DNA from: a cf. Phormidesmis sp. LEGE 11477
GTDB lineage: Bacteria > Cyanobacteriota > Cyanobacteriia > Phormidesmidales > Phormidesmidaceae
Assembly (NCBI RefSeq): GCF_015207105.1
Contig: NZ_JADEXO010000041.1
Location: 1-46,236 of the forward strand
Direction: 5' to 3'
DNA: 46,236 nucleotides
The translations under genes and the position numbers were made by a program. Shown piece after piece: positions 1 through 7,677 of the stretch. The notes beneath the pieces were generated by a model. It was not told where the DNA came from, ran no database searches, and saw only the letters and a program-made list of their open reading frames with translations. Each line of letters starts with the position of its first letter. Position 1 is the first letter of the stretch.

Positions 1-2345
1 GCTGGGGCTGGATCGGGCGAACTACTAAAGACGGGAGCTGGGGCTGGAGCCGGGGCTGGCTCTGAAGGACGAGCAACCGGTGTAGGGACTGGCTCTAGCG
101 CTTCTGACTCGTTTGCAGAACTGCTGTCATCTTCGCTATCGAGCGTGGCGGTCGCAGGTTCAGAGCGTCGCCGCCGCTCAGTCTCATCAGGCTCGCGTGC
201 GCCAGGTTTGTCGGCAACCACACGACCTGGAGAGATCGGTTTGGCCTGAATAGATCCCTCCCGACCACCTAGGCGTGGCAGTTCAGGAAATTCTTCGACC
301 GGTAGCTCGTCTACAAACTGATCGACAAATCTATACCAAGCAAGCGCGGCTGTTCTACTAGCGCCGCCCGTAGGACTGCTATCGTCGTTTCCCATCCACA
401 CACCCGCCACTAGCTGAGGCATATAGCCAATGAACCAGAGGTCTCTATTTTTCTCAGAGGTGCCCGTTTTTCCAGCTACTTGTCTGCCAGCAATAGCTGC
501 GTTGCCGCCCGTACCACCATTGACAACGCCTTCTAACATCCAGGTCATAATCGCGGCGGTGTCTGCATCTATTGCCTGCTGAGGTCGCTCGTCAAACTCA
601 TAGACAACGTCGCCCTGGCTGTTAGTGATGCGGGTGATACCATGAGCCTCTATATGCTTGCCTTCTGCGGCAAAGCTACCGTAGGCACTAGTCAGCTCTA
701 GCAGGTTTACTTCCGACGCACCTAAGGCCAGGGAGTAGGCGGGCAGTAAGTCTGATTTGATGCCCATGCGACGCGCTAGCGCAATAACTGGATCAAAGCC
801 AACGTCAACTAGCAGCTTGACGGCGACGATATTGATAGAGCTAGTGAGGGCACGCCGCAGATCGACGTTGCCGCTGTAGCCACCGCCGTAGTTTTTGGGT
901 TCATAGCCATCGACGATGTAGCGAGCGTCTGCGTAAGATTTGTAGGGTGACATTCCTGTGGCGATCGCACCCGCATACACAAAAGCTTTAAAGGTAGAAC
1001 CTGGTTGTCGCTGCGCTTGGGTCACTCGGTTGAACTGGCTGTCGTCAAAATCAGTGCCGCCAACCATGGCCTTGATCTGGCCCGTTCTCGGGTCGACTGC
1101 TACCAAAGACGCCTGCTCGAATCCTTGCCAAGTGCCGTATTCCTCAATAATTTCTTCGACTGTTTTCTCAGCGGCCTGCTGCCATTTGGGGTTTAAAGAC
1201 GTTTCAACCACCAGGCCACCCGCTTCTAGCTCTTCTGGCGTCAGGATCTCCGCTAGCTGCTTTTTGATGTAGATAGTGAAGTAAGGGAACTCGCTGTACA
1301 GGTACTTCGGCTCTTGGACTTCTATCGCAATTTCGGCCTGACGAGCTTCCTGTTCCTGCGCTGGCGTGATCACGCCAGCGTCTGCCATCCGCCCAATCAC
1401 CTGATTACGCTGTCGTCTGGCCGCGTCTGGGTTAACCACTGGTGAATAGACGCTGGGTGCAGGGGCCATCCCGGCAATCAAAGCAACCTCAGCGACAGTT
1501 AGCTCATCGACCGTCTTACCAAAATAGATCCAGGCGGCATCTGCCACACCGTAGGCACCTGCCCCTAGATACACCAAATTTAGATAGCGCTCTAATACTT
1601 TCTCTTTGCCCAGCTCTGCTTCTAACCGCCGGGCTAGTACAGCCTCTTTAAACTTGCGCTGGAAGCTTTGATCCAGGTCTAAAAACGTAATTCGAGCGAG
1701 CTGCTGGGTAATCGTACTCGCACCTTCTACCACGCTGCCACTACTAAGATTTGCCAGAGCAGCTCGCCCAATTGAGCGGTAATCTACACCATCGTGTTCA
1801 TAGAACCGACGATCTTCAGAAGCAATGAAGGCCTGAGCCACAACGTTAGGGATCTCGTCGAAGGCTAAACTCTCTTGGGCGGTAGGGCCTACCTTTTGTA
1901 AGATCTGACCATCACCTGCTTTGAGGGTGATGGTGCCGCTGCGCTCAAAGGTCAGTGCCTTACTGACATCTGGCACGGTTTCGTGGACGTCTAGCCAGAT
2001 TTGATATAGGCGGGCACTGGTGCCAGCAATGCCTGCGGCCACTAGCAGCATTAGCCAAAACCTCACCCGCTTATGAGCGAGTCGCGGCGTCGGCAACGAA
2101 CGAGCACGCTCTAAGTCATTGTTTGCAAAAGCCGCTGTTTGCTTCGCGGTGGCCAGTTTGCCAGTACGAAGAGGCTTTGGCCGCTGTGCATTTCTGTTCG
2201 AGGCGGCGCTATTGGTCTCGCTAGCACTTCGAATGCGAACTGATTTTTGACGCTGAGATGATAGACGACTGGGGCCACGTGGTGGACTGCCTGAGCCTTT
2301 GATCCGGGCAGACCATTGTTTGAGCTGTGAGAAAAGGTTAGCCAC
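1..2345 (-). CDS. Class A penicillin-binding protein, PBP1A type (3' end missing)
   Basis: Bifunctional peptidoglycan glycosyltransferase/transpeptidase that polymerises glycan strands and cross-links stem peptides on the periplasmic face. About 92 basic, low-complexity cytoplasmic residues precede one membrane anchor (about 94-113). The GT51 domain follows, with the motif SEDRRFYEHDGVD (catalytic Glu about 177). The transpeptidase domain has STFK (nucleophile Ser about 450), SSIN, and KTGTSEKN (Lys about 626). After it comes a Pro/Ala/Ser/Glu-rich tail with repeated Ala-Pro pairs, still open at position 1, so the C-terminus is outside the window. The start is GTG, with GGAGAG about 10 nt upstream. 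It lies 285 nt downstream of chlG on the same strand and may have its own promoter. The family call is certain; which cyanobacterial paralogue it is cannot be decided here. Confidence 0.93.
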   Translation of the reverse strand, partial: MANLFSQLKQWSARIKGSGSPPRGPSRLSSQRQKSVRIRSASETNSAASNRNAQRPKPLRTGKLATAKQTAAFANNDLERARSLPTPRLAHKRVRFWLMLLVAAGIAGTSARLYQIWLDVHETVPDVSKALTFERSGTITLKAGDGQILQKVGPTAQESLAFDEIPNVVAQAFIASEDRRFYEHDGVDYRSIGRAALANLSSGSVVEGASTITQQLARITFLDLDQSFQRKFKEAVLARRLEAELGKEKVLERYLNLVYLGAGAYGVADAAWIYFGKTVDELTVAEVALIAGMAPAPSVYSPVVNPDAARRQRNQVIGRMADAGVITPAQEQEARQAEIAIEVQEPKYLYSEFPYFTIYIKKQLAEILTPEELEAGGLVVETSLNPKWQQAAEKTVEEIIEEYGTWQGFEQASLVAVDPRTGQIKAMVGGTDFDDSQFNRVTQAQRQPGSTFKAFVYAGAIATGMSPYKSYADARYIVDGYEPKNYGGGYSGNVDLRRALTSSINIVAVKLLVDVGFDPVIALARRMGIKSDLLPAYSLALGASEVNLLELTSAYGSFAAEGKHIEAHGITRITNSQGDVVYEFDERPQQAIDADTAAIMTWMLEGVVNGGTGGNAAIAGRQVAGKTGTSEKNRDLWFIGYMPQLVAGVWMGNDDSSPTGGASRTAALAWYRFVDQFVDELPVEEFPELPRLGGREGSIQAKPISPGRVVADKPGAREPDETERRRRSEPATATLDSEDDSSSANESEALEPVPTPVARPSEPAPAPAPAPVFSSSPDPAP

Positions 2346-2578
2346 GTTAGCGAACTCTCCAGACGGTATCACCGCCGTAACAAAATTGAATTGTTGTTGA
2401 AGCGTTTTCTCCTGCTCACGATTTGGAGCGCGAAGGAGCTGCAAGATCAAGATGCTGATTTGCTTATCAAAATTTATTAAATGCTACCACGAGCGACAAA
2501 GTTGCTTTTTTGACCGAATCTTTTCAACCGAGCTTTTGGGATCAGATTATAGACTGAGCCAATAGCTCAGGTTGCTTA

Positions 2579-2638
2579 TCAGGATCTAACTTGTCAGGGT
2601 CTAACTTGCCAAGGCTTGGCTTACGAGGGTTTAGCTTA
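2579..2638. repeat. Four degenerate 15-bp tandem copies at the chlG 3' end
   Basis: Copies at 2579-2593, 2594-2608, 2609-2623 and 2624-2638. The first two differ at one base (tcaggatctaacttg, tcagggtctaacttg); the last two are more diverged. The last copy contains the chlG stop codon and its final codons. One of many short tandem duplications in this window. Confidence 0.8.
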
Positions 2639-3677
2639 CTAAAGCGCTGTGCCCAAGCGCGATCGCCATCACCAGCATCCCCAGAACTAAGAATGGCTGA
2701 GCACTAGCTTGATATTTCACATCATTTTCTAGTGGGTCACGGAGAAAATACATATCTTGAAAGGTGATTTGCGGAATAATCAGCAAAATCAGCAGCACCG
2801 CATACAGATTCTTGTGAATAGCGATCAGGTAGGCTGCCATTCCCCCTTGAAAAACATCGATCATCAGCACACAAATCCAGGCGGCTGTTTGGACGCCGAA
2901 CATGACTGGCAAAGACTTTAGACCGAGCTCGCGATCGCCCTCTACCGCTTTAAAGTCGTTGACAATAGCAATCCCTAGCCCCGCCATACTGTAGATCAAG
3001 GTCAGCACAATCACTGTAGGATTCAGCTCGCCAAATAGCGCATGGCCAGCCCACCAGGGCAGCGCAATATAGCTAGCGCCTAGCGCGTAGTTACCCAGCC
3101 AGCCATTCTGCTTCAGCTTTAGTGGCGGCGCAGAATAGATATAGGAAAGAAAAGACCCGCCCAGCGCTAGTACAAATAAGGTAGGAAAGTCATGACCTGC
3201 CCAAACGTCTAGGCCATAGGCTACTGCGAGTCCTGCTAGCAGCAGCACCCAAATTTGTACCTGAACCTGCTTTAGCGAAATTGCGCCTGATGGAATCGGA
3301 CGATTGGGTTCATTGATCGCATCTAGGTCACGATCATAGTAGTCGTTAATAGTTTGGGTATAGCCGGTCAAAAGCGGCCCAGACATCAGCATACAGGCGG
3401 CTGAGATCAAAACGTTTTCGAGCGTCCAAGTAAACTTTCCAGAAGAAGCCGCACCGCACACGACGCCCCAGATCAATGGAATCCAGGTGATCGCTTTCAT
3501 CAGCTGAAGTCGGATTTTCCAAACAGAGGTCTCGCCGGCTTCTGCACCTTTCATGCCGAGTAGCTGACGAGTCTTACTAGTCTTAGCACTGTTGATCTCG
3601 CCTACGTTTTCCTTTCCCCCCTCACCAGATGGCGAATCGGGTAGCGGCGTTGTAGAAGATTGCATATCGTCGGACAT
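2631..3677 (-). CDS. chlG: Chlorophyll a synthase
   Basis: Membrane prenyltransferase of the UbiA superfamily that esterifies chlorophyllide a with phytyl or geranylgeranyl diphosphate, the last step of chlorophyll a synthesis. At 348 residues it has the usual length plus a slightly long polar N-terminus (about 55 residues). The prenyl-diphosphate/Mg site is visible as NDYYDRDLDAINEPNRPIPS from residue 111, with the second Asp-rich loop NDFKAVEGDRELG. About nine hydrophobic helices follow one another. The ATG is preceded by AGAGGAG at 6-nt spacing, so this start is well supported. It lies 136 nt downstream of the Get3d-type ATPase on the same strand, with tandem repeats in between. In other cyanobacteria ChlG associates with the YidC insertase, which makes the targeting-ATPase neighbour notable. 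Confidence 0.96.
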   Translation of the reverse strand: MSDDMQSSTTPLPDSPSGEGGKENVGEINSAKTSKTRQLLGMKGAEAGETSVWKIRLQLMKAITWIPLIWGVVCGAASSGKFTWTLENVLISAACMLMSGPLLTGYTQTINDYYDRDLDAINEPNRPIPSGAISLKQVQVQIWVLLLAGLAVAYGLDVWAGHDFPTLFVLALGGSFLSYIYSAPPLKLKQNGWLGNYALGASYIALPWWAGHALFGELNPTVIVLTLIYSMAGLGIAIVNDFKAVEGDRELGLKSLPVMFGVQTAAWICVLMIDVFQGGMAAYLIAIHKNLYAVLLILLIIPQITFQDMYFLRDPLENDVKYQASAQPFLVLGMLVMAIALGHSALVS

Positions 3678-3750
3678 CTCAGGCTCCTCTAGTCCCTACT
3701 GACTGAAACAACACTCGTAAGTAGCACGGCACATAACAATACCTAAGTGT

Positions 3751-3814
3751 GCTGGGTAAAACTATCGCTGGGTAAAACTATCGCTGGGTAAAACTATCGC
3801 TGAGCAAAATCGTC
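3751..3814. repeat. 16-bp tandem repeat, three perfect copies plus one degenerate
   Basis: gctgggtaaaactatc occurs at 3751-3766, 3767-3782 and 3783-3798, followed by gctgagcaaaatcgtc at 3799-3814. The last copy abuts the stop codon (3814-3816) of the Get3d-type gene. It fills half of the spacer between that gene and chlG. The three exact copies imply a recent duplication. Confidence 0.95.
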
Positions 3815-4971
3815 TAGCTAAAAGAAATGATCAAATAGCCTGACTGGAACTTAGCACCTGTCACCGATCGGCCCTTTAGCGTGGGCGGCAAAGATACGTT
3901 GTGCCGCTGATCGCCTGCTTCTACGGTGACTTCTGGTCCATATTGCGTTAGCTTTACCTGAGTTTTATCAAAGCCCGGCAAAAACAGTTTGACTGTGCTG
4001 TTAGCTACATCCACACTCATCGGGCTAGGCACAGAAACCGGTTCTGCAAGAGCTGGCAGTGCGCCCGCCAGAGATCGCCAGCCGCCTGATGCGCCCCCTG
4101 TGCCACCGCTAAGCTCACTACCAAGATCGCTATGGTTCAGTGTGCTCACTGGAATGGGGTCGAAGGCAGTAGAGGCGGCAGCAGAGTCAACCTGTCCGCC
4201 ATAGGGCGCGGTGACAATGGCCCCGGCAACAGTGAGGCCAATCTGCTGAGCGGCACTCCACAGGTATTTTCCAGTGGCGATCGCAACCTTATCGCTAGTG
4301 GTGACTACATAGGCGCGCAGCTGCATTGGATCTTTGACCATCGCTTTGCCTTTGGCAACCATACCTTCTACGCTCTGCGTCTCGGGCTGATTCCAAACGT
4401 CTCCTGACAAGCCGCTGCTGAAGACTGCGCCAGTCACAGGGCCGATAAAAGGAGAAATCGACCGATAGAACTGCGAATCTTGAAAGACCTGCTTAAACCG
4501 CCGGAAGTACCAGTCAATGCCACCAATCGCGCCCCACATCCTCAAGCTGGCCTGATTGCCCGGCCCGTCATGCACAATCACGTCATACCGACTGCTTTCG
4601 GTATATTCGCGAATCGCATTAAGCGCTAGAAAATCGTCCATTCCTGGCACCACGCTTAGCTCTTGACCAAACACCGCTTTAAAGAAAGGGTCTCTCAGGT
4701 AGCGCGCCTCAAACTGCTTAAGCTTTTCCCAGTTTTTATCGACGAGCTGAGTTGTCTGTAGCTGTACCGCTTGAAATGACTTTTCGGCGACGCTAACAGC
4801 GATAGGCTCGGTGCCAACTTCAGTGCCTGTCAGCAGCGAAAGGGCAGGTCCGGCCTCTTGCGAGATCAATAAAACCCGCTTGCCTTCATCGGTTAGTTTC
4901 TGGGCAGCGGCGATCGCAACTGTCGTGCGTCCGGTACCCCCTTTACCTAAAAATGTGAGAATAAGCGTCAT
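3814..4971 (-). CDS. Get3d-type (ArsA/Get3 family) ATPase with C-terminal alpha-crystallin-like domain
   Basis: SIMIBI-class P-loop ATPase of 385 residues. The N-terminus carries the deviant Walker A motif GKGGTGRTT (residues 9-17). The first Lys of the deviant motif is present, but the position normally filled by the P-loop Lys is Arg. The last ~70 residues (SVDVANSTVKLFLPGFD...) look like an HSP20/alpha-crystallin beta-sandwich. That fusion marks the Get3d subgroup of photosynthetic organisms, which is distinct from eukaryotic tail-anchor Get3 and from arsenite pumps. No arsenic genes are nearby. The ATG lies 1 nt after the stop of the DUF2862 gene, so translation is probably coupled; chlG follows. 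A role in handling membrane or cofactor-binding proteins is inference. I recall the Arg as common in cyanobacterial members, but I have not verified this. Confidence 0.88.
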   Translation of the reverse strand: MTLILTFLGKGGTGRTTVAIAAAQKLTDEGKRVLLISQEAGPALSLLTGTEVGTEPIAVSVAEKSFQAVQLQTTQLVDKNWEKLKQFEARYLRDPFFKAVFGQELSVVPGMDDFLALNAIREYTESSRYDVIVHDGPGNQASLRMWGAIGGIDWYFRRFKQVFQDSQFYRSISPFIGPVTGAVFSSGLSGDVWNQPETQSVEGMVAKGKAMVKDPMQLRAYVVTTSDKVAIATGKYLWSAAQQIGLTVAGAIVTAPYGGQVDSAAASTAFDPIPVSTLNHSDLGSELSGGTGGASGGWRSLAGALPALAEPVSVPSPMSVDVANSTVKLFLPGFDKTQVKLTQYGPEVTVEAGDQRHNVSLPPTLKGRSVTGAKFQSGYLIISFS

Positions 4972-4972
4972 A

Positions 4973-5179
4973 TTAGTCAGCTACTGGACGTAGTTCGTCT
5001 TCAAAGAACCAGGTAGTAAACTCATCGGACTCAAAGCTTACTAAAGCTCCAATATTTTGGCCATCTAACACCTTGAAGTCTTGAATGACGGCTGTCTCTC
5101 CAAGCCGAGCTGCGAGCTTTTTGTCGACGCGATCGCGCAGGCGACGAACTTGAACCCGCTGTCCGATTTCTAAATCCAT
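4973..5179 (-). CDS. DUF2862 family small protein
   Basis: A 68-residue cyanobacterial/plastid-lineage protein of unknown function, recognised by IGQRVQVRRLRDRVDKKLAAR followed by a short beta-rich domain ending FFEDELRP. It looks like a small SH3-like barrel, which is inference. I chose the ATG at 5179. A TTG two codons upstream (5185) is better spaced from AAGGA, so the start is uncertain. It is the first gene of a unit reading into the Get3d-type ATPase with only 1 nt between stop and start, and then chlG. It is divergent from hisF (133 nt between the starts). The tight coupling suggests a functional link with the ATPase. Confidence 0.85.
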   Translation of the reverse strand: MDLEIGQRVQVRRLRDRVDKKLAARLGETAVIQDFKVLDGQNIGALVSFESDEFTTWFFEDELRPVAD

Positions 5180-5313
5180 GTTCAAAGACTGTATCCTTAC
5201 TATTGTCTACCTCAAGGCCAGTAATCAGTCTATCAGCGACTCGGGCCGATCTGGGGAGTTTTCATCAACTAGAAACTGCCTAGAACTAGAACAACCCATT
5301 AAAGAAAAGCCCT

Positions 5314-6084
5314 ATGCTCGCCAAAAGAATTCTCCCTTGCCTCGATGTCAAAGCGGGCCGTGTTGTAAAAGGGATTAACTTCGTTGATTTAAAAGATGCA
5401 GGCGATCCGGTCGAACTAGCCAAAATCTACAACGAAGCAGGCGCTGACGAACTCGTTTTTCTAGACATCACTGCTACTCATGAAGACAGAGATGTGATTT
5501 ACGACGTGGTGTATCGCACGGCTGAGCAGGTATTTATTCCTCTGACAGTAGGCGGCGGCATCAGCTCTTTGGACACGATTAAGAAGCTGCTTCGAGCCGG
5601 GGCCGACAAAGTCAGCATCAATTCAGCGGCGGTGCGAGACCCGGACCTAATTAATCGAGCCAGCGATCGCTTTGGCAGTCAGTGTATCGTTGTCGCGATT
5701 GATGCGCGGCGACGGTCTGAGCAGTCGTCCCAGGCTGGCTGGGACGTATTTGTTAGAGGCGGTAGAGAAAATACGGGTCTAGATGCGGTGACTTGGGCCT
5801 GTGAGGTCGTCAGCCGAGGGGCCGGGGAGCTGCTAGTGACTAGCATGGACGCAGATGGCACAAAAGCTGGCTATGACCTGGCTCTAACCGAGGCGATCGC
5901 TAGCAGAGTCAACGTGCCAGTGATTGCCTCGGGCGGTGCAGGCACCTGTGAGCATATCTATCAAGCTTTAACAACGGGTAAGGCTGAAGCTGCTTTGCTA
6001 GCTTCACTGCTTCACTACGGCCAGTTGAGCGTCGATGAGATCAAAGATCATTTATCTCGTCACAATCTGATCGTCCGTCGCTAA
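5314..6084 (+). CDS. hisF: Imidazole glycerol phosphate synthase, cyclase subunit
   Basis: Cytoplasmic (beta/alpha)8 barrel that takes ammonia from HisH and converts PRFAR to IGP and AICAR in histidine synthesis. Length is 256 residues, typical of the family. The N-terminal [15 protein letters not shown] carries catalytic Asp11. VAIDARR holds the second catalytic Asp (about 130). Phosphate-binding loops are seen at VGGGIS and ASGGAG. A few residues after AIDARRR ([12 protein letters not shown]) form the variable loop. No hisH or other his gene is adjacent, as is usual in cyanobacteria, where his genes are dispersed. A weak hairpin (aaaacc 6093-6098 with ggtttt 6111-6116) follows the stop. Confidence 0.97.
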   Translation: MLAKRILPCLDVKAGRVVKGINFVDLKDAGDPVELAKIYNEAGADELVFLDITATHEDRDVIYDVVYRTAEQVFIPLTVGGGISSLDTIKKLLRAGADKVSINSAAVRDPDLINRASDRFGSQCIVVAIDARRRSEQSSQAGWDVFVRGGRENTGLDAVTWACEVVSRGAGELLVTSMDADGTKAGYDLALTEAIASRVNVPVIASGGAGTCEHIYQALTTGKAEAALLASLLHYGQLSVDEIKDHLSRHNLIVRR

Positions 6085-6529
6085 ATGTTTACAAAACCTT
6101 ATAGATTTCTGGTTTTTCTGAAACAGAACGTATCGTTTACTTAGAAATAGAAAATGAGAATTGGTTAGCTGAGTAGCTTGGTATTTACTTCGCTAAAGCC
6201 CGCAAAATCTAGACTTTATCGAAGAACTGCGATACTGCACATTTTGTGCATCAACCATAGCTAATTATGAGTAATTCTGTTAAGCTATGTGAAGGCTCTG
6301 ATAGAAGATGAGAAGAGCGGTTTTCATAGAGCGGTTTTCATGGGATCTCCAAATCTCTACGAAGCTCTGATGCTGCTCAAAGCTGCTACTAGAAAGCGTT
6401 ACTACTAGAAAGCGTTGCTGAAAAAGGCTTTGAAGACTGGTACAAGGGCTTTAGCTTTTTCTGAATTTCTAACTATTGAAGGGGGGCAGCTCTTCAACAA
6501 CAGCCCAATCTATGACTTAACCTTCCTCA
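6085..6529. other. Intergenic region between hisF and a small membrane protein gene
   Basis: 445 nt with no convincing ORF on either strand. It holds a weak hisF terminator-like hairpin (6093-6116) and two separate tandem duplications: a 14-bp unit agagcggttttcat at 6314-6327 and 6328-6341, and a 16-bp unit (gctactagaaagcgtt / actactagaaagcgtt) at 6385-6400 and 6401-6416. A G-rich stretch (ggggggcag) lies at 6481-6489. No tRNA-like fold was recognised. Confidence 0.7.
6314..6416. repeat. Two short tandem duplications (14 bp x2 and 16 bp x2)
   Basis: agagcggttttcat is perfectly duplicated at 6314-6341. A 16-bp unit ending actagaaagcgtt is duplicated at 6385-6416 with one mismatch. The two are 43 nt apart and unrelated in sequence, so two independent events occurred in one spacer. 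Confidence 0.9.
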
Positions 6530-6796
6530 ATGATTTTACTGATTCTTATTATTGTGACTGGTCTGGTTTTTTGGGCGCTCCGTCTTATGGATAGAGCTGT
6601 CGAAAACCAAGAGTTTTCTTTAATGCTGGCGGGCTTTTTGGTCGCTTCTTCTGCGGCTGCTATTGTAGGCATCTACTTTCTGATGAGCGATTATATGACC
6701 TTCATTACCCATGCTAGTTCCACTTTCGACAGCGCTTTCGATAGCTATGATGCCGCGATGATGGGAGGCGGTGATCTTCCTCTGTGGCTAGATTAG
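6530..6796 (+). CDS. Small two-helix membrane protein, function unknown
   Basis: 88 residues. Two hydrophobic segments are clear: residues 1-16 (MILLILIIVTGLVFWA) and about 30-50 (SLMLAGFLVASSAAAIVGIYF). They are separated by a short charged loop (RLMDRAVENQEF). The C-terminal ~30 residues are polar and acidic (STFDSAFDSYDAAMMGGGD). The first helix starts at Met1, so a longer N-terminus is not needed. No strong ribosome binding site is visible immediately upstream. The stop codon lies inside an 18-bp duplication (6781-6816). I do not recognise the family. The amino-acid pattern looks like a real membrane protein, but coding status is not proven. Confidence 0.6.
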   Translation: MILLILIIVTGLVFWALRLMDRAVENQEFSLMLAGFLVASSAAAIVGIYFLMSDYMTFITHASSTFDSAFDSYDAAMMGGGDLPLWLD

Positions 6797-6816
6797 GTTC
6801 TGTGGCTAGATCTAGG
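6781..6816. repeat. 18-bp tandem duplication spanning a stop codon
   Basis: tctgtggctagattaggt (6781-6798) is followed by tctgtggctagatctagg (6799-6816), a few mismatches apart. The stop TAG of the preceding 88-residue gene (6794-6796) is inside the first copy, so the second copy is a duplicate of that gene's last codons in untranslated DNA. Confidence 0.85.
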
Positions 6817-6852
6817 TAAAAAATAGGATTTTGCTAGACAAAACAGCCAGTG

Positions 6853-7596
6853 CTAGTTTTGTAATTCTCTTCTGATGGCTGCCCAAGTAGAGGGACCCAC
6901 AATAGCATCGACGACTAGCTGCTGATCCGCCTGAAATTCTCGGACAGCGGCTTCTGTAAGTTCTCCATACTTACCGTCAATAGTACTGTCATAGTAACCT
7001 AGCGTTTGCAGTTCTCTTTGCAACTGCGAGACAGCAGAGCCTTCAGCGCTAGGTCGCAGGATTGGCATTGGCGGAGAAGATTCAGCTGGGTTGGTTGCAG
7101 TTTGCTCAAGAGCAGATTCTACAGGTGCTTCTGGGTTAGAGGTTTCTGTGGTGCTGGCCGTTCCACCAGTCGTGCTCTCACTTATATCGCTCGGTGTAGG
7201 AAGTAGTTTTCGCCAAGTGGCTGGTCCTGTGATGCCATCGGCAGTGAGGTTGGTAGCACTCTGAAATGCACTGACAGCTTGTTGGGTTAGCTGGCTGTAA
7301 ATTCCATCAACGTCGCCTTGATAAAATCCTAGTAGCTTTAAGGTAGCTTGCAGTCTGCTGACGGTTTCGCCTGTGCTTCCATCACGCAATGTTGGGTAAA
7401 CAATAGTTGGAGTTTGAGCGATCTGGCTCTGCGGGGTTAGAGTCTGTGGGGTTAGAGCAGATGATCTGTTAGTGGGGTAGAGAATAGACGCACCGGCTGG
7501 AACGGCTACGAATGCGCTGATTGCAGTACTCGTTAACAAGGCCGATATCAGCGTTGTCTTAGTTTTCAGATATTGAAAGAAGGGCTTACTTACCAT
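6853..7596 (-). CDS. Exported protein with two peptidoglycan-binding (PG_binding_1) domains
   Basis: 247 residues. The N-terminus has a basic start, a hydrophobic core (about 15-35) and an Ala-x-Ala-like cleavage site (VPAGAS), so it is probably secreted to the periplasm. Two PG_binding_1 modules follow. The first, about 72-131, reads LRDGSTGETVSRLQATLKLL and then GFYQGDVDG. The second, about 181-242, begins LRPSAEGSAVSQLQRELQTL. They are joined by a Ser/Thr/Pro/Glu-rich linker. No catalytic domain is attached, so it probably binds cell wall rather than cutting it. It is convergent with the upstream 88-residue gene, with 56 nt between the stops. Many cyanobacteria have such double-PGB proteins. 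Confidence 0.9.
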   Translation of the reverse strand: MVSKPFFQYLKTKTTLISALLTSTAISAFVAVPAGASILYPTNRSSALTPQTLTPQSQIAQTPTIVYPTLRDGSTGETVSRLQATLKLLGFYQGDVDGIYSQLTQQAVSAFQSATNLTADGITGPATWRKLLPTPSDISESTTGGTASTTETSNPEAPVESALEQTATNPAESSPPMPILRPSAEGSAVSQLQRELQTLGYYDSTIDGKYGELTEAAVREFQADQQLVVDAIVGPSTWAAIRRELQN

Positions 7597-7677
7597 TATG
7601 GGTTTCCTTTAGCCTTGCGCGTAATGTCCATCAAGCCATATCAATATATACAGATACAATTGACGGTGCAAAGGTGA

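Noticed and set aside
3751-3814. CRISPR-like array
   Set aside because: Copies are contiguous with no spacers; it is a simple tandem repeat.
3814-4971. Arsenite efflux ATPase (ArsA)
   Set aside because: A single ATPase domain with an alpha-crystallin-like tail and no arsenic genes nearby fits Get3d rather than ArsA.
4973-5185. TTG start at 5185 for the DUF2862 protein
   Set aside because: Kept only as an alternative; the ATG at 5179 matches how family members begin, though spacing to AAGGA favours the TTG.
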